Origin: Vanrija pseudolonga
Lineage: Eukaryota > Basidiomycota > Tremellomycetes > Trichosporonales > Trichosporonaceae
NCBI RefSeq assembly: GCF_020906515.1
Contig: NC_085852.1
Span: 868,001-932,000 of the forward strand
Reading direction: 5' to 3'
Length of the DNA: 64,000 nt
Shown here: piece after piece, positions 46,407 to 57,127 of the stretch
Position numbering within the stretch: the stretch's first letter is position 1
Layout: each line of letters begins with the position of its first letter
Translations under genes and position numbers: made by a program
Notes under the pieces: model-generated
The model's database searches: none
Told to the model about the DNA's origin: nothing
What the model saw: the letters and a program-made list of their open reading frames with translations, nothing else

Positions 46407-48755
46407 TGTTGTTGGGGGTGTGTGGGAGATGGGGAATGGGAGGGTGGTGGTGGGCGAGTTGCAGGTAGGTAGGATAGGTCGAGGGCTATTGTTGGTGGCC
46501 TGGAGGAGCTTTCGAAATTATTTCCAGCCTTTGACAAATCAACGAAATCAACGAGTGAAAGTGCGTGTAGCAGTGTCGGTGGCTGGAAAGGACAAAGCAA
46601 GTCGAGTCGAGAAACTCTTGTACAAGCAAAACAAGTGAGATGTTGCGATGGGAAGGAGGGGTCCTGTCCCACCAGTGGGTTGCATGCAGGATCTAATTAT
46701 ACAAGGTGGTGGCCGTAGTGCGTTGCCATGAACTTGGTTGTAGTATCCTTTGAACTGACCTAGTGGCGACTGCACTACGGGGACACGGGAGCGGGCATGG
46801 CGCAGCGCGGGATCTGGGGTCGGCGGTGGTTGTGACGGTGCCGCTGCCGCACCCCGATCGCACGCCACTGACGGCGACAGCGTTGTTACATTCTCAGGCA
46901 GGCGAGAGCATGCATGCATTCGTTGTTGGGGTGGAGCATGCAGACGAGAGAAAAGTTTCAGCATCAGCCTGCGTCGCCGCTGTCGTGGTTGTAAAGGATA
47001 GAGTTTGCGAGATAACGGCAGTTGAATGCGGCCCACCCGCCCTGGTCGCCAGGCAGCAGTGGCAGGTCGAGGTCGAGACTCGCGCGCGAATAGCACTGCA
47101 CAGAGCGACAGCCGCACGGCGGCAGCGGCAACAGGCAGCGGCAGGCTGTCGTCGCCGGCATGCCAACGTCCGTCCTTTGGCCGTTGTCGTCTGTCGTCAG
47201 AGGCGGCATTGTGGGGTCTGGCTGGCTGGCTGGCTGGCTGACCTGACCTGGCCAGGGCGATCTGGTGTGAGCGAATGGCATCCGCGGACGGCTCGACATT
47301 GCAGCCCGAAACAGACCGACAGAGGCACGCGTGTGTGGCGTGTGTGCACATGTAGCCAGCGACGGACTGACGCGCTGACGTGCTCATGTCCGTGCTCGTG
47401 CTCGTGCTCATGTTCGTGCAGCACGGGCAGCGCTGTGGCGTGGGACACTTCGCAGCCCGCCTGTCGATCCGCGCCGTAAAGACGCGCTTGAATGAATTGA
47501 ACGACGCGCACCGCCAAGGTGTGGCGCGGCATGTGGCGTCGAGCGGGCGCGGGCACCAGTCCCAAGACGCAGACGAGGGATGAAACAAATACAACCGCAC
47601 CCAAGCAAATGCTAATGGACGCTTGCCGAGGCTGGCGGGAGCGCGCACCCTGTTGCAGTTTGTTGGTTGTTACCACTGCGGCGTAGCAGCGGCGGCGGCA
47701 CTGTACTGCCCCCCCTCCCCCCCGCGGCGTGTTGTGTGCCGCCGTGTGCCCCGCTCCGCAGCCGCGGTACACGCCCCGGCCCAGCGCCCCACCCGCCCGC
47801 CTGCGACAAGAACGCACACACACGCGAGTCCCGCTGGCAGCAGCAGCAGCAGCAGCGAGCGTAACGCAACACTTTGCAGCCCAGACTTGCAAAACAGTCC
47901 CAAACACCACATCCGCACGGTTCCGCAACCCCATTCTATGCGTCTTACGGCAGTCGAACAGTGGCGATGACGACAAGGAACCGCCAGCAGGCAGGCACCG
48001 GCGCATGTCGTGGGCTGAGCGGGGGGTGTTTGTCGCCATGCTGCAATGCCGACGACGTCGTGCGGTTGTCGTCGAGGTGCTCGCCCGCTGGCCCGCTGCG
48101 CGGCCGTCGTGAAGCCGACGGGCGGAGCCGAGCAGTAGCGGCGTCTTGGCTGCTGGTGGGGAACGTACGTCGAAGCGAGTGAGCGAGCGAATCGAGTACG
48201 CATCCTTCCCATTCCTTCGACGGGAGGTGGAGATCGCCATGGGATTCGAGATCGCCGTGGCTCGGATGTCGGCGCACGGCGGCATGGCGGGCAGCGGCGA
48301 GCTCGAGGCTGTGTTGTGCAGCCCGCATACCTGGTTGTCAAAGGCCAAGACAGCAACGCCGCCGCCGAGGCCCAGCTCGACTCGACTCGACTCGACTTTG
48401 GTGCTGTGGTGTGGTCGTGTGGTGTCAGGCTGGTTTGTCACCGGCGTGGTCGCCGCCAGCAGCAAGGAACAGCGCTCCAGTAGTCTCCATACCTCGATAC
48501 CGTTTGCGGCCCCACTGGCCGCGCCTGTCGTGATGGTAACGAGGCGATGTTGACGGCAACATGAGCGCCGTCTTGGGCTCGCGCCCAACCTTGTTGCTGC
48601 TGTTGCTGCTGCCGCCTCGAACCGCCGCTCCGCCGCTCCTCCCAGCTGCTGCAAACCAACTAACCAATGACATACATGCCCCGGACTCCGTGCCCGGCGC
48701 TTGCTCTAGATATACAACCAGTGTCCTGTACAGATATACTTGGCTTCCCTTCCGC
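46407..48755. other. Intergenic, 2.3 kb, GC-rich low complexity
   Basis: It lies upstream of MTD1 and downstream of the membrane-protein gene, both on the minus strand. It contains several short tandems: GGCTGGCT at about 47218-47240, GCTCGT/GCTCAT near 47392-47418, GCAGCA at 47837-47860 and ACTCG at 48374-48396. A minus-strand frame of 485 codons (48654-47197) is Arg/Ala/Ser/Cys-rich with no conserved features and is judged to be chance. A promoter for MTD1 must lie near 46430-46700. Confidence 0.45.
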
Positions 48756-50663
48756 CTACATCTCGACGCGCACACTGCCCACCGACGCCTCGATCGTGAG
48801 CCCGGCCTTGTGGTGGCCCCACCCGTTCGGCTGTGGTGGCGCGTGCGGCGTGTTGTGATCGCCGTGCTCGCGCTCGCGCTCGTGCTCGCTGGGCTGCGCT
48901 TCTGGCGCCGCGGTCGCCTCGTCGCTCGACAACCACCGCGCACGGCCAGAGGCAATGCCCTCGTGCTTGTGCACCGTCACGTTGCGTACCCGTCCCAGTC
49001 CAAGCGGATCGGCGAGATCCTGCGCCACAGCGACGTCGATCTGCCCGACCGTAGACGCAAATCGGAACGGTCCTTGGTACAGCGGGTGGTGGTACGCTGG
49101 GACGAGCGTCAGCAATCGCCGAGGCATGAAGCTTCTTCGCCACTTACCCTCAACAGACCCCACCATGGATCGGATACGCTCGCTCAGCTGACGACATGGC
49201 ACCTCCCAGCCGCTATGCCTGACCGTTGCGTTGGCGTTGTTGACCGATACGTCGACAGCGAGCGGGGGGAGGGCGCAGTCCGCGTCGTCAACCAAGCCAG
49301 CGCTCGGGGCTGGGTTCTTCGTGTGCCCCCAGTGGTGGCGGTGGTGCGGGAAGAAGGTGTACGCCGGCGACCTGCCGACGCTGACGTCGAGGTCGACCTT
49401 GCCGCTTGGCGTCGACACGCCGACCATGTGCGAGGCCGTCACGTTGGCGGCAATAGTCCCAAGGGTGGACAGGCGGACCGACTCGGCGCGGACGTGCTCG
49501 ACCACCACGCTGCCGAGCTTGCTCTCGACAAACAGGCCGCCGAGGCTCGCGGCGCGCAGGTCGGCGACGAACACGTCCGATTCGCGGGAACGGATGCTCA
49601 GCGGGGGGATGGCGCCGCGCGGCTGCACAGGCCGGGCGAGCTTGAGCGTGTTGAGCACGGTAGCGAGGAGCGACGCGGGCTTGGGCGCCACTGCGCGCAC
49701 CACGGGCAGCGCGATGTGGATGCGGAACGTGAGCGGGCTCGTGGTGCTGTTGCCTGTGGCGTTCACACTGTCCGTGTAGATCCCGACGCCGAGGCCGGGC
49801 TTTGCAAACCAGTGGTTGTGCAAGTCGTGTGGGCTTGACGTGCGCGTCGTGTTGGCGTTCCGCTGCATGAGGCAGATGTCGGCGGCCTCGAGCATCGCCC
49901 ACCCGGGGCTCGTAGCAGCCGTTGCGGGCACCGCGTTGTCGAGGCCAGGCGCGTCGTATACCGCTTCGACGGTCACGCGGACGTACTCGCCCTTTGCGAG
50001 CCTCTTGCCGCTGCCCACGGCGCCGGCGACCGCAGCGTGCTCGGCGTCCGAGTCGCCGTCGAACGTTGTCACGAACACGGGGCCGATCGCTGCCGGGCCA
50101 TTCAAGTGCGTGAAGAGCTCGGAACCAGCGTGCGTAGGGAGCAAGAACGTCGCGTTGCTGCTGCGCGCGGCTGCGACTGGCCCCCACTGCGCGGCGTTAA
50201 ACGAGGCGCAGGCGACCGCAGCGCCGTCCGACTTCCACCCTCCTGGTGGCGGACGGCCCCACCCGCCGAACGCCGTCGGCGGGGGAGGACCGAAACGGCG
50301 GTGCCACCGCTGGCGCCCGAAGAGGAGGTAGAGCGCGATGCCGAGGTACAGTGCCGCGAGGACAAACTTGACGCGCGACAGCGCCGTCTTGATGCGGTGT
50401 GTGATGGATTGCGCCTTGTCGGAGCGGCTGCAATGTCGGTCGATCGGCGTATATGGTGGCGGCGCGAGCTCGATGTCGTCTGGCGACGCGTGCGACCAGA
50501 GGAACGGCACGTCTTCGGCAGCGTTGTACGGGTCGTCGGCGTCGTACCGCGTGTACGGTTGCGGCGCGCCTCGCGGCGGCACCGGTATGGGCGACGGCGG
50601 GACGACATACTCGTCCTCGTCGTCCGAGGGTAGCGGGTCCTTTGTGTCGACGGGGAGGATCAT
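48756..50663 (-). CDS. Type II single-pass membrane protein with repetitive beta-rich ectodomain
   Basis: Two exons (50663-49148 and 49096-48756) separated by a 51-base intron give 618 residues. The N-terminal cytoplasmic part is acidic and Pro/Tyr-rich (SDDEDEYVVPPSPIPVPPRG, APPPYTPIDRH). One membrane segment (VKFVLAALYLGIALYLLFGR) with basic residues on both sides is followed by a long luminal or extracellular part with several N-glycosylation sequons (SSNATF, NANTTR, VNATGNSTTS, ANVTAS). Residues around VFVADLRAASLGGLFVESKL and GSVVVEHVRAESVRLSTLGT show short alternating strands like adhesin-type DUF4097 ladders, and the protein ends GLTIEASVGSVRVEM in the same style. Similar proteins are common in basidiomycetes; no biochemical role is known to me. 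The intron is a multiple of three without a stop. Confidence 0.82.
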   Translation of the reverse strand: MILPVDTKDPLPSDDEDEYVVPPSPIPVPPRGAPQPYTRYDADDPYNAAEDVPFLWSHASPDDIELAPPPYTPIDRHCSRSDKAQSITHRIKTALSRVKFVLAALYLGIALYLLFGRQRWHRRFGPPPPTAFGGWGRPPPGGWKSDGAAVACASFNAAQWGPVAAARSSNATFLLPTHAGSELFTHLNGPAAIGPVFVTTFDGDSDAEHAAVAGAVGSGKRLAKGEYVRVTVEAVYDAPGLDNAVPATAATSPGWAMLEAADICLMQRNANTTRTSSPHDLHNHWFAKPGLGVGIYTDSVNATGNSTTSPLTFRIHIALPVVRAVAPKPASLLATVLNTLKLARPVQPRGAIPPLSIRSRESDVFVADLRAASLGGLFVESKLGSVVVEHVRAESVRLSTLGTIAANVTASHMVGVSTPSGKVDLDVSVGRSPAYTFFPHHRHHWGHTKNPAPSAGLVDDADCALPPLAVDVSVNNANATVRHSGWEVPCRQLSERIRSMVGSVEGKWRRSFMPRRLLTLVPAYHHPLYQGPFRFASTVGQIDVAVAQDLADPLGLGRVRNVTVHKHEGIASGRARWLSSDEATAAPEAQPSEHEREREHGDHNTPHAPPQPNGWGHHKAGLTIEASVGSVRVEM

Positions 50664-51122
50664 GTCGTCGTCGTCGTCGAGGCAGTGTGTGGTCTGTGGT
50701 TGTGCATCAAGTGGTTAGTGTGACTGTAGAAGAGAGTGGAGCGAGTCAAATGTGTGTGTTGTGCATGCATCGCAGCAGGAATTCTTCTTCGCTGCTCGTC
50801 GTAGTCGCAGTGTCGCAGCGTCGCAGCCAAGCCAGCCAGCCCGTCGCTCGCTCGCAGCGTCGCAGTCGCCTCTTGATCGTGTTTGAAGTTGCTGCGAAGT
50901 GCGCAGCAAGTCGCAGCAGCAAAAGTGGCACTGGACGGGCTGGCCCAGGCACCAAGCCCGTGACGCCCAGGCCGAGCCAGCCGACGCTGCCGGGAGCAAC
51001 TGCCTCCACCCAGCTGGGCTGGCTGCATACGTCACAGTCAACCCGGCCATGTGCCTGTTCCGACACGACCATCACCGCTTGCGCTTGCTTCACGCGACAC
51101 CGACACCACCCACCACACCACC
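50664..51122. promoter_or_regulatory. Divergent promoter region, membrane protein / ADP-ribosylglycohydrolase
   Basis: About 460 bases between starts. Contains repeated CGTCGCAGC-type words around 50810-50925. CA-rich leader before the ATG at 51123. No TATA seen. Confidence 0.4.
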
Positions 51123-52118
51123 ATGACAATCAACACCGACCGCGCCCTCGGCGCCGTGCTGGGCTCGGCGGCCGGCGACGCCCTGGGAGCAAGCTACGAG
51201 TTCCAGCCGGCCGTGCTGCCGCCTACGCCGATCGCGTGGCGCGCGGGCGGCGCGGGGCCGTGGGAGCGCGGCGAGTGGACCGACGACACGGCCATGGCGA
51301 TCCCGCTGCTCGACGAGCTGGCGGCGGGGGCGGACCTGCGCACCGACGCGGCGCTGGGCCGCGTCGTGCTCCGCTGGCTCGACTGGTCAAAGGGCGCAAA
51401 GGACGTGGGGATCCAGACACGCCGCGTGTTCGGCGCGCTCGAGCGCCAGCTCGAGCGGCAGAGTTTCGGCGCCGGCGCCGACGACACGACCGCGGACACG
51501 GCGCACGTCGCGCGCCTGTGCAAGGTCGCCGCGGGGCAGATCCACGACGTGACTGGCCGCTCGGGCGGCAACGGGAGCCTGATGCGCACTGGGCCCGTCG
51601 CGCTGGGGTATCTCGGCGACGAGGGCAGCGGCGGCGCGGAGGCCACTGCCGCCGCCGCGCGCGCACAGTCCGACCTGACGCATTTCGACGCCGACACGGG
51701 GGACGCGTGTGTGCTTTGGAGCCTTGCGATCCGGCACGCGATCCTCACCGGCGAGATCGACCTGTACGCCCAGCTGTCGGCGCTGCCTGCCGACCGGGCA
51801 GAGATCTGGCGCGGCAGGATAAAGGACGCCGAGGGGCTCGAGCCCCACCAGATCAAGAACAACGGCTGGGTCGCCGCTGCCTTCCAGGCTGCGTGGAGCG
51901 CCATCGTGCGCGGGAGCTCGCTCGTCGACGTGCTCGAGCGCGCCGTGCGCGCCGGCGACGACACGGACACGGTCGCGGCCATCGCCGGCTCGCTTGCCGG
52001 CGCCAAGTACGGCGCGAGCGCGCTGCCAAAGCTCTGGACCGACGAGCTGCATGGCTGGCCCAGCGAGCGCGCCGCCGACCTCGAGGCCAAGGTCTTGCTC
52101 GTGGTGCGCAGAGAGTAG
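51123..52118 (+). CDS. ADP-ribosylglycohydrolase family protein
   Basis: Members remove ADP-ribose from proteins or small molecules using a dinuclear magnesium site. A single exon encodes 331 residues. The metal- and substrate-binding motifs are present in order: LGSAAGDALGASYEF, GEWTDDTAMAIPLLDEL (the Thr-Asp-Asp pair), GNGSLMRTGPVALGYL, and near the C-terminus AGDDTDTVAAIAGSLAGAKY (the second Asp/Asp/Thr cluster). The length equals that of compact bacterial DraG/ARH-like hydrolases, with no extra domains. No intron is present, whereas nearly every recognised gene around it has several, and G+C at third positions is very high. This could reflect bacterial origin or simple intron loss. Substrate unknown. 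Confidence 0.92.
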   Translation: MTINTDRALGAVLGSAAGDALGASYEFQPAVLPPTPIAWRAGGAGPWERGEWTDDTAMAIPLLDELAAGADLRTDAALGRVVLRWLDWSKGAKDVGIQTRRVFGALERQLERQSFGAGADDTTADTAHVARLCKVAAGQIHDVTGRSGGNGSLMRTGPVALGYLGDEGSGGAEATAAAARAQSDLTHFDADTGDACVLWSLAIRHAILTGEIDLYAQLSALPADRAEIWRGRIKDAEGLEPHQIKNNGWVAAAFQAAWSAIVRGSSLVDVLERAVRAGDDTDTVAAIAGSLAGAKYGASALPKLWTDELHGWPSERAADLEAKVLLVVRRE

Positions 52119-52443
52119 GCGGCGACAACGGTAGCCGCGTTCAAACCCCGCACACGACCACGTCACACGACGCGTCGTCCTCCACCTTGCCACCTCACAC
52201 ATGTGTATCCCCTTTCCTTCGTAGCTCAGCAGCCACACCACACCACGTTGTATCACTCCTCCAGCATGCTACATTCGTCACAGTGTTCGGCCGATGCGTG
52301 GCGTGCATGATATGATACAGACGGGCGGTGCTTGACTCTAAAACATATGGATGCGTCTCAGCGCTGGGGCTGATGTGAGGGAATGTAAATGTGCTGATAG
52401 GAAACTATTGCGTGAATACGAGTCGTGTCGATGATGACCATGC
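52119..52443. other. Convergent 3' spacer
   Basis: Between the ADP-ribosylglycohydrolase stop and the PIF1 stop. AT-richer at 52300-52445. It presumably holds both 3' ends. Nothing else seen. Confidence 0.5.
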
Positions 52444-54794
52444 CTATAACACACTGCTGCCGCCGCCCAAGGTCTGCAGCTTGTTGTTCCACCGCACGAC
52501 CTTGGGGTGGGCGATGACCTTGTCAGCACGGAAGCCCTGTACCTCGAGGCCTTCAAGCGACGTTGCTCGCGACAGCGCGACATACGCTGTCCTGTCAGCC
52601 TTGTCCTCCACCAGCCCGCCCAACAGCCACACTCACCCTGCCCTTTCTCAAACACCTTGCCAAGGTCCACCTTGACCTTTTCGAGCGCTGAAGGATTAGC
52701 CGTGGCGCCAACAACCGAACCCAAGCCGCCACCACTCACTCTGTCCCTGCGCTTTGTGAATCGACATGGCCCACGCCAGAATAAGCGGGACCTGGGAACG
52801 AGACGCCTGAACTTCGCCATTTGGCAGCTCCGTCTTCCAGCTATCGGGTTGCACGAACGCGTCCTGGAAACCACCGCCAGGAACGTTGAACCTCACCACG
52901 GGGTACGGTTTGGCGTTGGGGTTGATCTTCGCCTTCAGGATGTCGCGGAGCTGCTCCTTCTTGTCATCGGGAACGTCTTCAAGGCCGTCGTCCTCGCCCG
53001 GCGGAATCCACTGGTTGGCGCCCGAGACTCGAAACTCTGACTGATGACAGAAGCCGATGACCTTGCCCATACTGCCGTTGACCAGAGTCTCGGTGGTGTT
53101 CTTGATAAGCATGACCTGAGCATCTTTCCTGATCTCAATCATGTGAGGCGCCATGAAGCTAGACAGGAGTTTCTGCCGTTGGTCGAGATTGGCCACACCG
53201 GCATCCGTTGCCTGGTACGACCAGCTGTCGGTATTCAGAGCTCGCAGGCGCTGCGTGTTGGCTCGTTCAACATCTTCACGGCGTGGGAACAACTCGGTGG
53301 CCTCGATGCCATCGTCGTTGCTCAGTGGGCGGCTGAGCCCGTGGAAAGCGGCAATAGACTCGCGCGATAGCTTGCCATAGCGCATTTCGTTCAGCATGTC
53401 GACAAATCCTGGGATAGTTAGCAGATACCCGTGATCCAACAGCAACCTCCACTCACGCTGGTCCTTCTGACGGAACACTTGGGTCAGGACAACCTGCTGG
53501 TCCAAAGACTCTTCCCAGGTGGTGGCCTCGAAGCAGAACCTCGGCTCAGTGCCCCTGGTGACCGGAGGAAGCTGGAGGAAGTCGCCAGTCACAATGATCT
53601 GCATGCCGCCAAAGGGAATGTCCTTCTTGCGCATGACGCGGGCAATCTTGTTAAACTTGTCGAACAAGTCGGCGTCCACCATGGAAACTGAACAGGATCA
53701 GCTGTGGATTACGTTGAAAACTCACCCTCGTCGATGATGAGAGCCTTGGTGCGCGTCCAACGGGCTGCCGCCTTCTTGTTCATCCTGACCCGCTTCACAA
53801 CTGCCTGGATGTCGCCCTCTGCGAGTCCTGCGCCACCAAAGGAATGCAGTGTGACTCCACCGATGTTGCAGGCTGCAATGCCGGTTGAGGCAGTGATGGC
53901 TACAGCGTCCGTTGCCTTCCACTTCTTCTTCAGGCCGTCGATGATGTGACGGAGGAGGACGGACTTGCCGGTTCCTGTTCGTGTCAATCGAGCTGCTGGC
54001 AAGCAAGCCTGGCTTCACTCACCCGCACTACCGGTGAAGAAGATGTTCTTTCCCTCTTGCACCACCATACGGAGAACCTCCTGTTGTTCAGAGCTCAAGC
54101 AGAGCTTGGCTCTAATGCTGACCATAGGGATGTGAGGCTTGGCGTTCTTCTTGGGCGCAGCACTGCTGGTCGAGGACGACGAGCCTGACCGGCTGACGAC
54201 CTTCTTGGTAGGTCTTCGATCGTCAGCGGGACAGCTCAAAAACGGGAGATCAAATGGTGCCAGCCGGCGAACCCAACTAAGGCTGGAAGGACTCACGGGA
54301 AGGAAGAATCCCAAGGCATCGGCCTCTTGAGACGAATCGCTGGTACGTCGGCGTCATCGTCAAGGGAAGGCAATGCCTGGGCAGGGGCAGGGGCAAGAAC
54401 CACCGGCGCATTTTCGTTCATCGCTGCGAGGATGGCTTTGCGACGGCGTTCAGCCGGGGTCAAGTTGTCGTCGGGCTTGGAGACAGGAATGGGCAGCGGC
54501 ATGACGGCGGGCTTGGCGCCGTACTCGAGCCTGGCGGGGGGTTCTCGTTTCACTCCAGGTTCGAGCTTGGCAACATTCTCTCGCTTGGGGCTGGTGGGTT
54601 TTTATCAGCACGCGACTGTGAGGGAAGGTGGTGCACTGATCTCACCGCTCGGGGCTTGGTGACCACTCATACGGGCGCGATGCCGAGCTTGATGGTTGAT
54701 GGTCTGCGCCGTCGTTTCCCCATTCGCGCTTGAAAGAGTTGACCCTAGACAGGCCACTTTGTCCACTTCGAGAGGACGTGAGTATACTAGGCAT
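52444..54794 (-). CDS. PIF1: PIF1-family 5'-to-3' DNA helicase
   Basis: Pif1 helicases unwind DNA at telomeres, G-quadruplexes and mitochondrial DNA. Eight exons (54794-54646, 54590-54297, 54234-54023, 53974-53726, 53687-53457, 53408-52740, 52687-52637, 52586-52444) give 665 residues. The N-terminus is Ser/Pro/Lys-rich. Helicase motifs: [20 protein letters not shown] with [12 protein letters not shown] (Walker A, split by an intron inside the P-loop), [38 protein letters not shown] (Walker B), [57 protein letters not shown] and [19 protein letters not shown]. The junctions were fixed by these motifs. No clear mitochondrial presequence is visible at this start. Its promoter is shared with RPF1. 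Confidence 0.95.
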
Positions 54795-55076
54795 GGTTAA
54801 ATGGGTGGTGATGAGGAGGATTGTTGTTACACCAACGCGACTGGTGCTATTTGTTTTGTGGTGGTTGACGCGACTTGTTTTGAACCAGGGGCAAGTAGGG
54901 CGCGAGCGTGATAGGATGTCCAGGCACTAATTACGTAAAAAGGAAATAGAGCGACCGTGGGTAGCTTCGGCTCGTGGGTCAAGATTTCGAAGTCCACTGC
55001 GGTCCACAGAGCAACAACGATTACACCAAGTCCAACTCGACCTGGTCAACCTTGCATCACAGCAACAAGAGCAAAC
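54795..55076. promoter_or_regulatory. Bidirectional promoter PIF1 / RPF1
   Basis: Only 282 bases lie between the divergent ATGs, so both genes probably share control elements. The region is AT-richer than its flanks (54800-54950). No TATA box recognised. Confidence 0.5.
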
Positions 55077-56709
55077 ATGGGTCGCGACAAGAAGATTGCC
55101 AACGCCATGAAGCGGTCAGAGGAGCACCGCAAGGCGCGGAGGGCCAAGGAGCAGGTCAAGCTCAAGCGCCGCATGGAGGTGGGTCTTGTTATTGAGGGGT
55201 CGCACCGAAGCTTCATTCTGACGTTGGCAACAGCTTCGCAAGGCCGAGAAGGGAGAGGGAGGCGAGGAGCTCAAGAAGGAGCGTCTGGCCAAGAACATTC
55301 CTCGCACGATCGACAACACGCGTGTCTACGACCAGTCCTCGTACCTCACTGCCGACCCCGCCGCTCTTCGTGCTGCCGAGGAACGCGCCGCCGAAGCTTC
55401 GAGGCTAGTCAACGCTCCTGTCGAGGAGGACGAGGGCATGGACGAGGATGAGGACGAGGACGGTGATGATGAGGAAGAGGAGGACGAGGAGGACGCCGTC
55501 AAGCCCTCTGCGAAGGGCAAGGGCAAGGCTGTGGAGGAGGGCGACGAGGAGGAGGGCGACGACGCGGAGGGTGGTGACGACGCTGAGGAGGGCGCAGAGG
55601 AGGAGGCCGAGGCTGAGGAGGAGCAGCCAGCTCCCATCCCCACCGGCCCTCCTCGCATCCTTATCACCACGTCTCCTGGACCCTCCAAGCCGACCTACGC
55701 GTTCTGCGACGACCTCAAGAGCATCTTCCCCGGCGGCGAGTTCTTCAAGCGGCCAAAGGGACGAGGATTCGAGCTCGGCCGTGTCGCGCGATGGGGAGCG
55801 AAGCGTGGCTTCCAGGCTGTTGTCATTGTCAACGAGGACCACAAGGCGCCAAGTGAGTGGGCTGGGCTTTGACCACTGAAAGCCGCTCACACTCCAGATG
55901 CCATCACCCTCATCAACCTGCCTGCTGGCCCTACCGCCTACTTCAAGCTTAGCAGCGTGCAGCTGGGCTCTGAGATCTACGTGAGTTGGCTGGTGACCTG
56001 GCTTACTATGTGCTGACACTTCCAAGGGACATGCCCGACCAACGGCCCACTCTCGTAAGATGACGCCCGCACCTCATGCGCAACCAGCTGACACCCTCCC
56101 CAGCTGAACTCATTCTGAACGGCTTCACGACGTTGCTGGGTAACGCCGTCGGTCGCATGTTTGGCACCCTCTTCCCCCCTCTCCCTCAGTTCCGCGGTCG
56201 CCAGGTCGTCACCCTGCATAACCAGCGCGATTTCCTCTTCTTCCGTCGTCACCGGTGAGTAGCTTGCCGGCTCTCGGTGCTGCCCCTAGCTAACGACCCG
56301 CCCAGATACGCCTTCACCTCGGCGACTTCTGCCAAGCTGCAGGAAATCGGTCCTCGATTCACCCTGAAGTTGCGATGGATGCGCAAGGGTCTCCCATCCG
56401 TCCGTGCTGGTGACGGCCGCATGCCTAGCGGTGGTGACGCCGGCGCCGAGGACGAGTACGCCGTGGAGGACGACTCGGAGACCGAGGCGCAGGAGAAGAT
56501 GGACGAGGACGAGGCTGCCGCCGAGTTTGCTACGGGCAAGGCGCCTCCCAAGAACACGACACCAAGTGGCCAGGCTATCCCTGCTCTGGACGAGGAGCAG
56601 GAGTACGAGTGGAAGTGGAAGGTGAGGGCGACTAGTGAGACCGGGAGGCGGGCGCTGACACCACTCGCAGCCCAAGATGGAGGTCTCGCGGAGGACATTC
56701 TTCCTTTGA
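55077..56709 (+). CDS. RPF1: Ribosome production factor 1 (Brix-domain protein)
   Basis: A nucleolar Brix protein required for large-subunit pre-rRNA processing. Seven exons (55077-55178, 55234-55852, 55898-55980, a 28-base exon 56027-56054, 56104-56254, 56306-56621, 56671-56709) give 445 residues. The start ([20 protein letters not shown]) is basic. Then [16 protein letters not shown] marks the family entry, followed by a long acidic run ([20 protein letters not shown]). The Brix domain: [111 protein letters not shown]. It ends [19 protein letters not shown], the usual C-terminus. The acidic insert between entry motif and Brix core is longer than in yeast. Confidence 0.96.
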
Positions 56710-57127
56710 GCATGCTTGTGGCTACCACTTGTGTTTTGTCTGTTCTGTATCCTTGTTGCATGCATCTCACCCATTGCCTTCGAACTGGGTTTTCATGCGC
56801 CACACCCACGTGGCGGCTGCTTCTGCTTGTCGGAGATTCGGGATTAGGCCGCCCTGGCGCGGTCCTGGTTTTCGAGCTGGTTTGTCCACGCTCGTGTGGT
56901 GGATGCTTGCAGCCAGCGACGAGTACTGGAGTGTGAGGCAACTGCAACAGCATTAGACGGCTCTAGCCTATACACACTCGCGTTCGCTCTCGACCGAGTA
57001 CCCCCATACCCCCCACGACCCGCCGAGGAGACCGCATCGACGACCGAGCGACACTCCGGGACGACTATAAAACGTGCGACAGCCAACCACCACATCTCGC
57101 CGCCAAAAAAATCGAACTTTGCCCATC
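56710..57127. other. Spacer between RPF1 and eIF3e
   Basis: About 420 bases. Likely 3' UTR of RPF1 and promoter of eIF3e. A TATAAAA-like word (ACTATAAAACG) lies at 57063-57073, about 55 bases before the eIF3e ATG, and may be its TATA box. Confidence 0.45.
57063..57073 (+). promoter_or_regulatory. TATA-like element upstream of eIF3e
   Basis: ACTATAAAACG lies about 55 bases before the ATG at 57128. It could be a core promoter element, though the distance to the ATG leaves a short leader. Confidence 0.4.

Noticed and set aside
47197-48654. Minus-strand frame of 485 codons
   Set aside because: Arg/Ala/Cys/His-rich, no domain, no splice context; long chance frames are expected in DNA this GC-rich.
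48561-49838. Plus-strand frame of 425 codons
   Set aside because: Antisense to the membrane-protein gene, whose own frame has a membrane segment, sequons and a proper intron.
50453-52315. Plus-strand frame of 620 codons across two genes
   Set aside because: It overlaps the ADP-ribosylglycohydrolase in another frame and crosses the divergent promoter; the enzyme frame has clear motifs.
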